This document shows, piece after piece, positions 8,086-16,398 of a stretch of DNA of 64,000 nt (positions are counted from its first letter, which is position 1; each line of letters opens with the position of its first letter). Origin of the DNA: Fibrobacter sp. UBA4297 (GTDB taxonomy: Bacteria > Fibrobacterota > Fibrobacteria > Fibrobacterales > Fibrobacteraceae). The DNA lies in contig NZ_DGUZ01000017.1 in assembly GCF_002394865.1 (NCBI RefSeq), positions 124,001 through 188,000 on the forward strand, read 5' to 3'. The position numbers and the translations under genes were made by a program. The notes beneath the pieces are model-generated. The model saw nothing but the letters and a program-made list of their open reading frames with translations, was not told the origin of the DNA and did not search any database.

Positions 8086-9501
8086 ATGCTCTCATACGAC
8101 ATTTCAAAAGCGGGGGATGATACTCTTTATCATTTCTTGTATCGTTCTATCAAAGACGATATTCTGTCGGGGCGTCTGGAGGCGGATGCGAAGCTTCCGT
8201 CGAAACGTCCGTTTGCAAATGCGTTGGGCGTGAGCGTCGTGACGGTTGAAAATGCATACGAGCAGCTTTTAGCGGAGGGCTTCATTTACTCGCTCCCGCG
8301 CAAGGGCTTTTTCGTTGCGGCGATTCAATCAAAAAATCCGCGAATTCTCCCAAAGCCTATTCCCGCCAAGCAATCCCGTGAATCGCAACGCGTTGAACTG
8401 CCAAAGGCGACTCATTACATTGCCGATTTTGTTAATAATCAAGTAGATGCTTCGACGTTCCCGTTCTCAACGTGGGCGAAGATTACGCGAAAAGTCCTTT
8501 GCGAACAGCAAAATGAGCTGCTGACTCGTTCGCCGAATTCTGGCGTTATCGCGCTTCGAAAAGCGATCGCCAAGATGCTTCTGGATTTTCGCGGAATGCG
8601 TGTGGATCCGGAACAGATTGTCGTTGGCGCTGGGACGGATTGCCTTTACACTTGGCTTGTGCAACTATTGGGCTTTGATAAAAAGTACGGCGTAGAAGAT
8701 CCCGGCTACAGCAAGATTTCTAAGATCTACCAAAAGCTAAATGTTGTTTGCAATTTTATCCCGCTAGATGAACAGGGCGTTCGCATAGACCAACTAGAAG
8801 AAACGTGTACCGATGTCGTTCATCTTTCGCCGTCGCACCATTTCCCGACTGGCAAGGTGATGCCTGTGAGCCGTCGCTACGAGCTTTTGAGCTGGGCTGC
8901 AAAATCTAGCAACCGCTACATCGTCGAAGACGAATACGATAGCGAGTTCCGCATGGTGGGCCGCCCGATACCTGCGTTGCAGAACATTGACGTGCAAGAC
9001 AAGACGGTTTATATAAATTCATTTTCTAAAACGCTTGCCTCTACAGTGCGCGTGGGCTACATGATTCTCCCGAAACCGCTTGCGAAAAAATTTCACAAAG
9101 AATTTTCATTTTACACGTGCACTGTATCGAACCTTGAACAGTACGTACTCGCAAAATTCATCAGCGGCTGTCATTACGAAAAGCACATCAACCGCATGCG
9201 CAATTTTTACCGCCACCGTCGCGATACTCTGCTTGATATCATCCGTCGCAGTCCGCTTCACGACCGCGTTGAAGTCGCTGAACAAGATGCAGGCTTGCAC
9301 TTTATTCTAAAAGTGAAGACAACGCTTTCCGATGAAGAATTTTGCAATCGGGCTCTCGAAAAAGGCGTTCGCATCGGGGCACTTTCGGATTACTACACAA
9401 TGGCCGAACCCTCACAACATGAATTTGTCATCAACTATTCCTCCGTGCCCGAAAAACAGATGAAAAAGGCTATTTCGCTGCTTGAAAAAATTATGGAATG
9501 A
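8086..9501 (+). CDS. pdxR: MocR-family (PdxR-type) transcription regulator with aminotransferase domain
   Basis: The 471-residue protein joins a GntR-type winged helix (about residues 12-78) to a fold-type I aminotransferase domain (about 110-468). The PLP-binding Lys315 lies in NSFSKTLAST and the PLP-contacting Asp in EDEYDSEFR. Such proteins sense PLP and activate pdxST when B6 is short, usually repressing themselves. The divergent placement next to pdxST and the phased repeats between them support that role. No strong Shine-Dalgarno precedes the ATG. Confidence 0.9.
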   Translation: MLSYDISKAGDDTLYHFLYRSIKDDILSGRLEADAKLPSKRPFANALGVSVVTVENAYEQLLAEGFIYSLPRKGFFVAAIQSKNPRILPKPIPAKQSRESQRVELPKATHYIADFVNNQVDASTFPFSTWAKITRKVLCEQQNELLTRSPNSGVIALRKAIAKMLLDFRGMRVDPEQIVVGAGTDCLYTWLVQLLGFDKKYGVEDPGYSKISKIYQKLNVVCNFIPLDEQGVRIDQLEETCTDVVHLSPSHHFPTGKVMPVSRRYELLSWAAKSSNRYIVEDEYDSEFRMVGRPIPALQNIDVQDKTVYINSFSKTLASTVRVGYMILPKPLAKKFHKEFSFYTCTVSNLEQYVLAKFISGCHYEKHINRMRNFYRHRRDTLLDIIRRSPLHDRVEVAEQDAGLHFILKVKTTLSDEEFCNRALEKGVRIGALSDYYTMAEPSQHEFVINYSSVPEKQMKKAISLLEKIME

Positions 9502-9546
9502 GATTATCTTGCTTTGTCATCCCGGACTTGTACAAGTACAAAGCCC

Positions 9547-9600
9547 TTCGGCTCAGCTATGAAAATGCAAGCATTTTCGCAGCGTTCGCCTTGGTTGCTT
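9547..9600 (+). repeat. CAAG-loop palindromic element
   Basis: The flanks are CTTCGGCTCAGCTAT and GCAGCGTTCGCCTTGG. The core GAAAATG-CAAG-CATTTTC (9561-9578) is a perfect 7-bp stem with loop CAAG. A REP-like pair, CATCCCGGAC...GTTCCGGGATC, brackets it at 9517-9612, so this copy is also nested. Confidence 0.75.
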
Positions 9601-9672
9601 TTGTTCCGGGATCGCCCTTTTAAATCCTCAAATTACTTATATTTACCTCAAATGTATGGGGAGGAAATGTTT

Positions 9673-11940
9673 ATGAAAATGTTTGCAAAGTTTGTGCCGT
9701 TTATGCTTGTGACAGCTATGTCTGTCTTTACCGCTTGCGGTGGTGATTCTGGCAGCAATGCTGATTCAGAAGAACCGGTGTCTAGCAGCGCTGTGAAAAA
9801 ATCCAGCAACAGCAACGCGAACTCCTCGTCAAGTAAAAAAGTTTCGTCTAGTTCTGCTAAGTCTTCTTCGTCTGCGAAAACATCCTCAAGTGCGAGCAAC
9901 GCTAAGGCTATATATGACGAGAAAAACAACACCATGAAGGACCCTCGCGACAACAAGACCTACAAGACCGTGAAAATCGGCGATCAGGTCTGGATGGCGG
10001 AAAACTTGAATTATAATTCGGGCCTTAGCTACTGCTTTGGCGAAGAACCTTCATACAAACAAAATAGTCATCCGGGCTTATGCGGTACATACGGTCGACT
10101 TTATAAGTGGGATGCTGCAACGGAAGTTTGCCCTGGCGGCTGGCACTTGCCCTCTAAGGACGAATTTGAAACCTTGATCCAAACAGTTGGCGGTAGCGGT
10201 AATGCGGGAATAAAGCTCAAGTCTGTTGACGGCTGGAAATTTGAGAAAAAAGAAACTGTTGGAACGGATGAGTATGGTTTTACGGCCCTCCCTGGAGGCT
10301 TCAGAAAGGAAGACGATTTGAGTGATTATGTCACTGAGAATATTGAATCGTACGATTTTATTGGCGACAAGACCGAGGCGTATTTCTGGAGTTCTACGGA
10401 AGATGTTGAAACATCGACTAGGCTTGATGGCAATAGGATTCTGATCGATCACGCGTTCTGCATGTCTTTGGAAAATCGTTACGCAAAGGCTGATATTTGG
10501 GGCGAGCCGATGATTAATGCAATGTCCGTCCGTTGCATTCTGGATTCCAAAACTTCGTCTAACGCAAAGTCTAGCAGCAGCAAGGCAAAGTCTTCGTCTA
10601 GTGCGAAGTCTTCTTCGTCTGCGAAATCGGGGAGCTCTGTAGCTGTGCCCAAAGGCTGCAAAACTTCAACTAAAGATAATTGCGAGTATGGCGAGTTGGT
10701 GGATGACCGCGACGGACAAACTTACAAGACTGTGAAAATCGGTGACCAGTGGTGGATTGCCCAGAACCTGAATTACAGGAGAGAGGCTAAATACAAAAAC
10801 GATTATTGCTATTGTTACAATAATTCAAAAGATAAATGCGATAAGTTTGGGCGCTTATATGTATGGACTGCAGCTGCGGACGCTTGTCCCGAGGGATGGC
10901 ATCTACCATCCACAGCGGAATGGAAAACCTTGATTGACGCGGTGGGGGGCGAAGAAGTCGCTGGCATAACACTCAAGACGAGTGGATGGAATCGCGGTGG
11001 CGATGCGACTGATGCTTTCGGTTTTTCTGTGCTTCCTGCAGGTTGCAGGGACTGGCTCTACCAAGACGATTATTACGAGGAGGGATATCAAGCGCTCTTT
11101 TGGAGTTCTAATGAATATGAAAACAGTAGTGGATGTGTGTATTTTCAGAGTGTGTATGATGGTGCGGATATCCGCTCTGGAAACAAAGACGACGGCTATT
11201 CTGTTCGTTGCGTGATGGATGTCGAACCTAAAATTATAGAACCCCCGGTTATTATAGTGCCCGAGGCAAAAGCCTGCAAAACAAAAACTAAAGATGAATG
11301 CGAATATGGCACGCTAACGGACTCCCGTGACAAACAAACTTATAAAACCGTGAAGATAGGTTCGCAGATTTGGATGGCTGAGAATCTTAATTTTGAGACG
11401 GATAGTTCCTATTGCTTCAACGACTCCGCTAAGTACTGCTCCAAGTACGGTCGCCTTTACACTTGGGCCGCAGCAATGGACAGTGCTGGCGTATGGAGTG
11501 AAAACGGCAAAGGCTGCGGTTATCAAAAAACGTGTACACCCACCTATCCAGTGCAGGGGGCGTGTCCCAGTGGCTGGCATTTGCCTACGAAGGCTGAATA
11601 TGATACTTTGTTTGCCGCAATTGGCGGCTCCGAGACTGCAGGTGAAAAACTCAAATCAACTTCTGGTTGGTCTGAAGGCGGTAACGGTACGGATGATTAT
11701 TCCTTTTCGGCATCGCCTGCTGGATACAGGTTTATCAATGGAATATATCCCATTTACAGCGAGATTGGCTATCTCGGGTTTTTGTGGACGTCTACAGAGG
11801 CCGAAAGCGATGAGTGGTGCGATGAGACTTGCAGAAGAGTCGTCGCGTGCAATGTGTCTTTGACAAGCTTAAACGATGATTCATTTGTGGGCAACGTGGG
11901 TAAGGACGATGCATATCCAGTCCGCTGCGTCAAAAATTAG
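9673..11940 (+). CDS. FISUMP lipoprotein with three tandem FISUMP domains
   Basis: The start is set at 9673, six bases after a GGGGAGGAA ribosome site; an in-frame ATG at 9667 would overlap that site. The 755-residue protein opens with a lipoprotein signal (TACGG, Cys near residue 23) and a Ser/Lys-rich linker. Three FISUMP units follow, each with DxRDxxTYKTVKIG, W(M/I)A(E/Q)NLN, GRLYxW, CPxGWHLP and a closing SVRC or PVRC motif. A second Ser/Ala/Lys linker separates units one and two; units two and three are joined by a short Pro-rich stretch. FISUMP proteins are a lineage-specific surface family of unknown function, and export to the outer membrane is likely. Confidence 0.9.
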   Translation: MKMFAKFVPFMLVTAMSVFTACGGDSGSNADSEEPVSSSAVKKSSNSNANSSSSKKVSSSSAKSSSSAKTSSSASNAKAIYDEKNNTMKDPRDNKTYKTVKIGDQVWMAENLNYNSGLSYCFGEEPSYKQNSHPGLCGTYGRLYKWDAATEVCPGGWHLPSKDEFETLIQTVGGSGNAGIKLKSVDGWKFEKKETVGTDEYGFTALPGGFRKEDDLSDYVTENIESYDFIGDKTEAYFWSSTEDVETSTRLDGNRILIDHAFCMSLENRYAKADIWGEPMINAMSVRCILDSKTSSNAKSSSSKAKSSSSAKSSSSAKSGSSVAVPKGCKTSTKDNCEYGELVDDRDGQTYKTVKIGDQWWIAQNLNYRREAKYKNDYCYCYNNSKDKCDKFGRLYVWTAAADACPEGWHLPSTAEWKTLIDAVGGEEVAGITLKTSGWNRGGDATDAFGFSVLPAGCRDWLYQDDYYEEGYQALFWSSNEYENSSGCVYFQSVYDGADIRSGNKDDGYSVRCVMDVEPKIIEPPVIIVPEAKACKTKTKDECEYGTLTDSRDKQTYKTVKIGSQIWMAENLNFETDSSYCFNDSAKYCSKYGRLYTWAAAMDSAGVWSENGKGCGYQKTCTPTYPVQGACPSGWHLPTKAEYDTLFAAIGGSETAGEKLKSTSGWSEGGNGTDDYSFSASPAGYRFINGIYPIYSEIGYLGFLWTSTEAESDEWCDETCRRVVACNVSLTSLNDDSFVGNVGKDDAYPVRCVKN

Positions 11941-11943
11941 CGA

Positions 11944-11990
11944 GCCGAGAGTCGCGGGAAAGCTTGCTTTCCCATGACCGAGGCGAAGCG
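11944..11990 (-). repeat. CAAG-loop palindromic element
   Basis: Read on the minus strand, the flanks are CTCGGTCAT and GCGACTCTCGGCTCG. The core is GGGAAAG-CAAG-CTTTCCC (11956-11973), a perfect 7-bp stem. A second hairpin of ten base pairs (TTTGCACTAC/GTAGTGCAAA) follows at about 11992-12014. Confidence 0.75.
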
Positions 11991-12043
11991 ATTTGCACTA
12001 CGAAGTAGTGCAAAGACTGGCAAATCGGGTGTCGCAGAAAAGC

Positions 12044-12074
12044 AAAAAAGGCCGCGATTAATCGCGGTCTTTTT
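12044..12074. terminator. Bidirectional terminator between the FISUMP gene and htpG
   Basis: AAAAAGGCCGCGATT and AATCGCGGTCTTTTT form a long stem with A-tract and T-tract ends. It can stop the rightward FISUMP transcript and the leftward htpG transcript. Confidence 0.85.
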
Positions 12075-12093
12075 GATGGTGCATAGCGCGTAA

Positions 12094-13980
12094 TTACTTG
12101 ACAGATGCGGTCAGCAGCTTTGTAATCGCAGCCACATATTCTGCCGGGTTCGGGAGCGGAGAACCTTCGGCAAGCAGAGCCTGACCGTAGAGGGCCTTCG
12201 GCCAGTCACCCAAATCTTCCTTCGCTTCGACCTTCTTCTTGAGCATTTCGCAAATCGGGTGTGTCGGGTTGATTTCCAGAATGCGCTTGCTCTTCGGCAA
12301 GTTCTTCTGGCCCATAGCCTTCATCATACGTTCCATCTGGGCGCTCATCGCATCTTCGCTTGTCACGAGGCAGCAAGGGCTATCCTTGAGGCGGCTAGAA
12401 ACGCGGACTTCCTTGATGTCTTCGTCCAAGACTTTCTGCAGGTTTTCGCAGAGACCCTTGAAAATGCCCTTGTTTTCTTCTTCGGCCTTCTTTTCTTCTT
12501 CGGTCTTTTCGAAGTCCACATCGCCACGGGAAATGTCGTGGAACTTCTTGTCGCCGAATTCCGTGAGGCTAGACATCATGAATTCATCGATGCCGTCGCT
12601 CATGAGCAACACTTCGTAGCCCTTGGCCTTGAATGCTTCAAGCATCGGGTTCGACTTAATGGCGTTCTTGTCGCCCACGAGGTAGTAGATTTCCTTCTGG
12701 CCTTCCGGCATGCGCTTCACGTATTCGTCGAGGCTGACGAGAGCGTCGCCTTCCGTCTTGGTGCTTTCGAAACGGAGCAACATCTTGAGCTCGTCAAGAT
12801 GTTCCCAGTTCATGTAGAAGCCTTCCTTCAAGACCATGCCGAGTTCACGCCACCAGGCGTTGTACTTCGCGGCATCCTTGTCGGCCATGTTCTGCAAAGC
12901 GTCGAGCACCTTCTTGATTACGTGCTTACGAATGTTGGTGATGATCTTGTTGTTTTGCAAGATTTCACGGGACACGTTCAACGGCAAGTCTTCGCTATCG
13001 ACCACGCCGCGCACAAAGCGGAGCCAAGGCGGCAGCAAGTCCTTGCAGTCGTCCATGATAAAGACTTTCTTCACATAGAGCTTCAGACCGTGTAGTGCGT
13101 CGTTGTGCCAAATGTTGAACGGGGCCTTCGACGGAATGTACACGAGGCTCCAGAATTCCTGGGAACCTTCGGCGTGGCTGTGGCTCCAGGCGGCCGGTTC
13201 GTCGGCTTCGTGGCTGATGACGTTGTAGAAGTCCTTGTACTGTTCTTCGGTGACTTCCTTTTCGCTCTGGCGCCACAAAGCGGTCTTTTCGTTCAAACGT
13301 TCTTCGGGCTTTTCTTCAAGTTCGCCCTTGTCGTTTTTCTTTGCCTCCGGGTGGAAATAAATACCATAGCTCACAAAGCCGCTATACTTTTGGACGATGT
13401 CCTTGATCTTCCATTCGCTGGCGAAATCTTCGGCGTCTTCGTCATCCTTCAGGTACAAAGTAATCTTGGTACCCACCTTGTCGCGCGGGGCTTCAGAAAT
13501 TTCGAATTCGCCCGTGCCTTCGGAAGACCACAGGTAACCCTGAGTTTCGCCGGCCTTCAAGGTCAACACTTCGACCTTCTTTGCGACCATGAACACGGAG
13601 TAGAAGCCCACACCAAACTGGCCAATCAAATCGACGCTACCCTTGTCGCCTTCCTTCAAATTCTTGATAAAGTTCTTGGTGCCGCTACGAGCAATCGTGC
13701 CCAAGCAGTTGATCAAGTCTTCCTTGTTCATGCCGATACCGTTGTCTTCGACAACGAGGCGCTTGCCTTCCTTGTTCACCGAAATATCGATGCGCAACTG
13801 AGTGCCCACCGGGAGGAGGCTGGAGTTCGAAAGCGAGAGGAAACGACGCTTGTCGAGTGCATCTGCTGCGTTAGAAACCAATTCGCGGAGGAAAATTTCC
13901 TTGTTGCTGTAAAGAGAATTGATCATCAAGTTCAGCATGTCGCGAACTTCGGTCTGGAACTCCATCTTTTCTGTTGCCAT
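12094..13980 (-). CDS. htpG: Molecular chaperone HtpG (bacterial Hsp90)
   Basis: The 628-residue protein is full length for HtpG. The N-terminal GHKL ATPase domain shows ELVSNAADALDK, DNGIGM and GQFGVGFYSVF, the ATP-lid glycine motifs. The middle domain has the conserved FVRGVVDSEDLPLNVSRE-type stretch with the catalytic-loop Arg, and a C-terminal dimerisation domain follows. It acts as a cytoplasmic dimer in protein folding. It starts with ATG after AGGAG and is monocistronic. A 15-bp palindrome lies about 45 bp upstream. Confidence 0.98.
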   Translation of the reverse strand: MATEKMEFQTEVRDMLNLMINSLYSNKEIFLRELVSNAADALDKRRFLSLSNSSLLPVGTQLRIDISVNKEGKRLVVEDNGIGMNKEDLINCLGTIARSGTKNFIKNLKEGDKGSVDLIGQFGVGFYSVFMVAKKVEVLTLKAGETQGYLWSSEGTGEFEISEAPRDKVGTKITLYLKDDEDAEDFASEWKIKDIVQKYSGFVSYGIYFHPEAKKNDKGELEEKPEERLNEKTALWRQSEKEVTEEQYKDFYNVISHEADEPAAWSHSHAEGSQEFWSLVYIPSKAPFNIWHNDALHGLKLYVKKVFIMDDCKDLLPPWLRFVRGVVDSEDLPLNVSREILQNNKIITNIRKHVIKKVLDALQNMADKDAAKYNAWWRELGMVLKEGFYMNWEHLDELKMLLRFESTKTEGDALVSLDEYVKRMPEGQKEIYYLVGDKNAIKSNPMLEAFKAKGYEVLLMSDGIDEFMMSSLTEFGDKKFHDISRGDVDFEKTEEEKKAEEENKGIFKGLCENLQKVLDEDIKEVRVSSRLKDSPCCLVTSEDAMSAQMERMMKAMGQKNLPKSKRILEINPTHPICEMLKKKVEAKEDLGDWPKALYGQALLAEGSPLPNPAEYVAAITKLLTASVK

Positions 13981-14023
13981 TTTAATCTCCTGTTAAATTT
14001 TTAAGCAATCCCGCAATTTTAAT

Positions 14024-14038
14024 GTTTCAAATTGAAAC
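14024..14038. promoter_or_regulatory. 15-bp palindrome upstream of htpG
   Basis: GTTTCAA-A-TTGAAAC is a perfect inverted repeat 44-58 bp upstream of the htpG start. The position suits an operator or a heat-shock control site. It does not resemble CIRCE, and no clear sigma-32-type promoter was recognised, so the role is open. Confidence 0.4.
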
Positions 14039-14270
14039 TAAAGGGCGGTTTTGTTTTGTTTCCGCGCTAGTATATGCAAGAACCGTGCCAATTTGGATGA
14101 GAGACTAGAGACGAAAGACGAGAGAATGGGTCTGCGAAGGCCCGTTATTATAAAGATGATTATTATGAATAGGATAATGAGGGGGAGGTGTCCCTCTCGC
14201 TTCTGCCGCCTGCGGCATACGCTACCCCTACTGCGGGTCTCAGACGCCGACCCTCAACGCCTGGCTTATC

Positions 14271-14305
14271 GTTTTGACAACGTTCAAAAAGAGCCCCTAT
14301 AAGAC
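14271..14305 (+). repeat. 35-nt boundary repeat, copy R0 (divergent)
   Basis: It begins GTTTT and ends CTATAAGAC like the other three copies, but differs in bases 6-14. The shared 3' part is TCAAAAAGAG followed by CCCCTATAAGAC. It is the outermost copy at the htpG side. Confidence 0.7.
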
Positions 14306-14407
14306 TCAAATAAATTTGAGCCCCCAAGGCATCCCGTCCCCTCCCAAAATCCGTTGAAGATGGAACAACAGGGATAAACGATTGTGCATTTTGTTTTTGG
14401 AGAGTTT

Positions 14408-14693
14408 TTTACGTACTTAAGTCTTGCAAAATAGCCTATTAGTACGTAAATTCACGACCAGTTTTACTACCTCACAGAACCTTTTGCAGATTTAGCATCG
14501 CATTTACGTACTTTTCACCTTTTAAAAAGGCTTCTAGCACGTAAATTTCAAATTTCAATCTTAAGAATTTTTGAGTAACATAAAATTTTACGTACAATAC
14601 AGTCGATAAACCGCCATTTGGTACGTAACATACAAATTAAGCATTTCCACATTACGTACTAATGCTCCACAAAATACACATCAAGTACGTAAA
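14408..14693. repeat. Array of four TACGTA-centred inverted pairs, arms 33 bp apart
   Basis: The 10-mer TTTACGTACT (forward) pairs with AGTACGTAAA (inverted) in four units: 14408/14441, 14503/14536, 14587/14620 and 14651/14684. The start-to-start distance is exactly 33 bp in every unit and the inner 23 bp are unrelated between units. Arms vary at most at two positions. Units are 95, 84 and 64 bp apart, close to whole helical turns. No coding potential is seen. This looks like a multi-site protein-binding array. Confidence 0.85.
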
Positions 14694-14715
14694 ATCGTTC
14701 TGAAACAAGCTTTCC

Positions 14716-14750
14716 GTTTTACCTCAGCTCAAAAAGAGCTTCTATAAGAC
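14716..14750 (+). repeat. 35-nt boundary repeat, copy R1
   Basis: GTTTTACCTCAGCTC is followed by AAAAAGAGCTTCTATAAGAC. It abuts the first copy of the 75-bp promoter module without a gap. Confidence 0.85.
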
Positions 14751-14825
14751 TTTGTGGTCATCTATGGTTGCGTTGATGAAACTTGCCATGGAGTATTGAC
14801 TTTCCTTGTGAAAAATGGTATATTA
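14751..14825 (+). repeat. 75-bp promoter module, copy 1
   Basis: This direct repeat is identical to 15041-15115 except for one base (GAG versus GGG near 14791). It contains a complete sigma-70 promoter. Confidence 0.9.
14796..14824 (+). promoter_or_regulatory. Sigma-70-type promoter of putative small RNA 1
   Basis: The -35 is TTGACT (14796-14801) and the -10 is TATATT (14819-14824), with a 17-bp spacer. Transcription would begin near 14831. No open reading frame with a ribosome site follows. Confidence 0.75.
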
Positions 14826-14830
14826 ATGGT

Positions 14831-14960
14831 GCTTGAAAGTTTTAGGGCTGCAACTCAATTAAAACTGGAAAGGGGACGGTTCTCTTGCAGGAGGCCGTCC
14901 TCGACCATTTTAGAGTTTTGTGAATATTGGAACCCCGCTTAGCTTGTAATCTTTTTTATT
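14831..14960 (+). ncRNA. Putative small RNA 1 (structured, unassigned)
   Basis: Downstream of the promoter the sequence folds into two clear stems: AGTTTTA/TAAAACT, and GGGGACGG/CCGTCCTC (14872-14902). No classical terminator follows either stem, only T-rich stretches before repeat R2, so the 3' end is uncertain. It shares its promoter with small RNA 2 but not its sequence. No known family was recognised. Confidence 0.45.
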
Positions 14961-14961
14961 T

Positions 14962-14996
14962 GTTTTATCTCAGCTCAAAAAGAGTCCCTATAAGAC
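14962..14996 (+). repeat. 35-nt boundary repeat, copy R2
   Basis: GTTTTATCTCAGCTC is followed by AAAAAGAGTCCCTATAAGAC, one or two changes from R3. Confidence 0.85.
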
Positions 14997-15040
14997 AAAT
15001 GAACGGCATGGTCGTTCATGACCTCGATTAGAGCGTCAAA

Positions 15041-15115
15041 TTTGTGGTCATCTATGGTTGCGTTGATGAAACTTGCCATGGGGTATTGACTTTCCTTGTG
15101 AAAAATGGTATATTA
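15041..15115 (+). repeat. 75-bp promoter module, copy 2
   Basis: Second copy of the module at 14751-14825. It is separated from R2 by 44 nt containing a 7-bp hairpin, ATGAACG/CGTTCAT (14999-15019). The promoter is TTGACT (15086-15091), 17 bp, TATATT (15109-15114). Confidence 0.9.
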
Positions 15116-15120
15116 TGGAT

Positions 15121-15236
15121 GATGAACGTTGTGATGGCCATAACCAAATGATCAACTGGATTCTGTCGGGGCTTTATGGAGCCTACAGGCTAGCGGCACA
15201 TTGTGCTTGGCCATCCTGAAAAGGGGTGGCTTTTTT
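15121..15236 (+). ncRNA. Putative small RNA 2 with intrinsic terminator
   Basis: About 116 nt run from the module-2 promoter to a terminator. Internal short stems are GGCT-TTATGG-AGCC and AGCC-TACA-GGCT. The 3' end is a GC-rich hairpin, GCCATCCT-GAAAA-GGGGTGGC, followed by six T. No reading frame of useful length is present. Promoter plus terminator make this a well-delimited RNA gene; its function is unknown. Confidence 0.65.
15210..15236 (+). terminator. Rho-independent terminator of small RNA 2
   Basis: An 8-bp stem GCCATCCT/GGGGTGGC (one or two G-T pairs) with loop GAAAA is directly followed by TTTTTT. Repeat R3 begins two bases later. Confidence 0.8.
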
Positions 15237-15237
15237 A

Positions 15238-15272
15238 GTTTTACCTCAGCTCAAAAAGAGTCCCTATAAGAC
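15238..15272 (+). repeat. 35-nt boundary repeat, copy R3
   Basis: GTTTTACCTCAGCTC is followed by AAAAAGAGTCCCTATAAGAC. It is the copy nearest the transposase gene, 167 bp before its start. Confidence 0.85.
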
Positions 15273-15439
15273 CTACTTTTGAATATACCTTATTTTATGA
15301 GTCTTTGTAAGCTCTTGTAATCCTATAGTTGACAAAATAAACGATTTTGCTAACGGTTGATTGCAAAATTTGCAAAGTTTCACTTTTTGAGAAATCGCTG
15401 TTGTAGATTAGAACCTCCAAACGTAACGGAGCTATAACA

Positions 15440-16351
15440 ATGAATCAATTTATTTCTGAAACTTTGAAAGGAAAAACCTACATCGACCCGAGAACCGATA
15501 CGGGTTTCAAAAAACTGTTTGCAAGCAAGGATGCTATCAAGGATTTTGTTGATGGAATCTTGCAGTTGAAGGGTGATGACCAAATCAAGAATTTGAATTA
15601 TTCGTTTGAACATACGTTACGGTTTATGATTCCTGAAGAACGTAAGGTCATCTTGGATGCGTTTGCGACTACGGGTTCTAAGCGCTTCCTTAATATTGAA
15701 ATGCAGAAGGCTGATCACAGTTTCTTTATTGACCGCACTATACTGTACAAAGCGTTCCTAATTATTAAAGGCAAACATGAAATGGAAAAATCGGAAGAAT
15801 TTAAAATGCTCACAAAAGAAGAGAAGGAATATAAGCGTTATGAAGTTCCAGAAACAATTTCCATTTGGATTTGCGACTTTGAATTGCCTCACCGTATGGA
15901 TGGTTACATCGATGAATGGGCTATTTATAGCAAGGAAATGCTGAATAGCGGAACCGTCGAGACGATATTCCCTAAAAATAAGTATATTATTGTATATCTG
16001 CCGAAGTTTAATAAAACCGTAGACGAGGTAAAAGATCCTGTTGACGCTTGGCTCTATGTGCTCAAGCACGCGCATGAGGGCGACCCACTCCCTGACTTTG
16101 GAAACGAAGTTGTCAACGAAGCCTTGAACCGCATCAAAATCGAGAATTTGGACAAAACCACTCTGACCGAACTGGAGCGAGAAATGATTGCAAAAGAAGA
16201 AATTGAATGCCGTTTGGCTGGTGCCAAGATTGAGACTCGATTTGAAATGGTCGATGCTATGCTTGCTAACCCCAAATTAACCGATGAGGATATTTCGGCA
16301 ATTTCAAAAATTTCTCTGGACGAAATCAAAAAGCGTCGCGCTCAGCACTAG
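15440..16351 (+). CDS. PD-(D/E)XK nuclease family transposase (Rpn/PDDEXK_2 type)
   Basis: The 303-residue protein has the family opening DPRTDTGFKKLFAS, the nuclease-core strand RFLNIEMQKAD (Glu-x-Gln in place of the classical Glu-x-Lys, usual in this family) and a helical, charged C-terminus. Rpn-type relatives promote RecA-independent recombination as DNA endonucleases. Such genes occur in many copies in gut bacteria. It lies alone beside the 35-nt repeat array and is followed by a terminator that mainly serves the opposite strand. Whether it acts on the neighbouring repeats is unknown. Confidence 0.88.
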   Translation: MNQFISETLKGKTYIDPRTDTGFKKLFASKDAIKDFVDGILQLKGDDQIKNLNYSFEHTLRFMIPEERKVILDAFATTGSKRFLNIEMQKADHSFFIDRTILYKAFLIIKGKHEMEKSEEFKMLTKEEKEYKRYEVPETISIWICDFELPHRMDGYIDEWAIYSKEMLNSGTVETIFPKNKYIIVYLPKFNKTVDEVKDPVDAWLYVLKHAHEGDPLPDFGNEVVNEALNRIKIENLDKTTLTELEREMIAKEEIECRLAGAKIETRFEMVDAMLANPKLTDEDISAISKISLDEIKKRRAQH

Positions 16352-16398
16352 TGTCGCGACAAGAATGGCGATTGCCTAAAAATCTCTAAAACGAAAAG

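Noticed and set aside
9514..9672. Upstream start of the large FISUMP lipoprotein
   Set aside because: It would place a repeat-encoded stretch before the lipoprotein signal; the GGGGAGGAA site points to 9673.
13105..14004. Plus-strand open frame over the htpG 5' half
   Set aside because: Shadow of htpG codons, Phe/Val/Leu-rich without motif; HtpG itself is unambiguous.
14408..14693. Replication origin or plasmid iterons
   Set aside because: Iterons are direct repeats near rep or dnaA with an AT-rich unwinding part; here the sites are inverted pairs with fixed spacing and no replication gene is in the window.
14271..15272. CRISPR array or tracrRNA locus
   Set aside because: The 35-nt repeats are in one orientation and of suitable length, but gaps are 211-410 nt with promoters and terminators inside. 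No cas gene is visible. The small RNAs have no stretch complementary to the repeat, and the GAAAA-loop terminator only superficially resembles a tracrRNA stem. A decayed array is kept only as an alternative.
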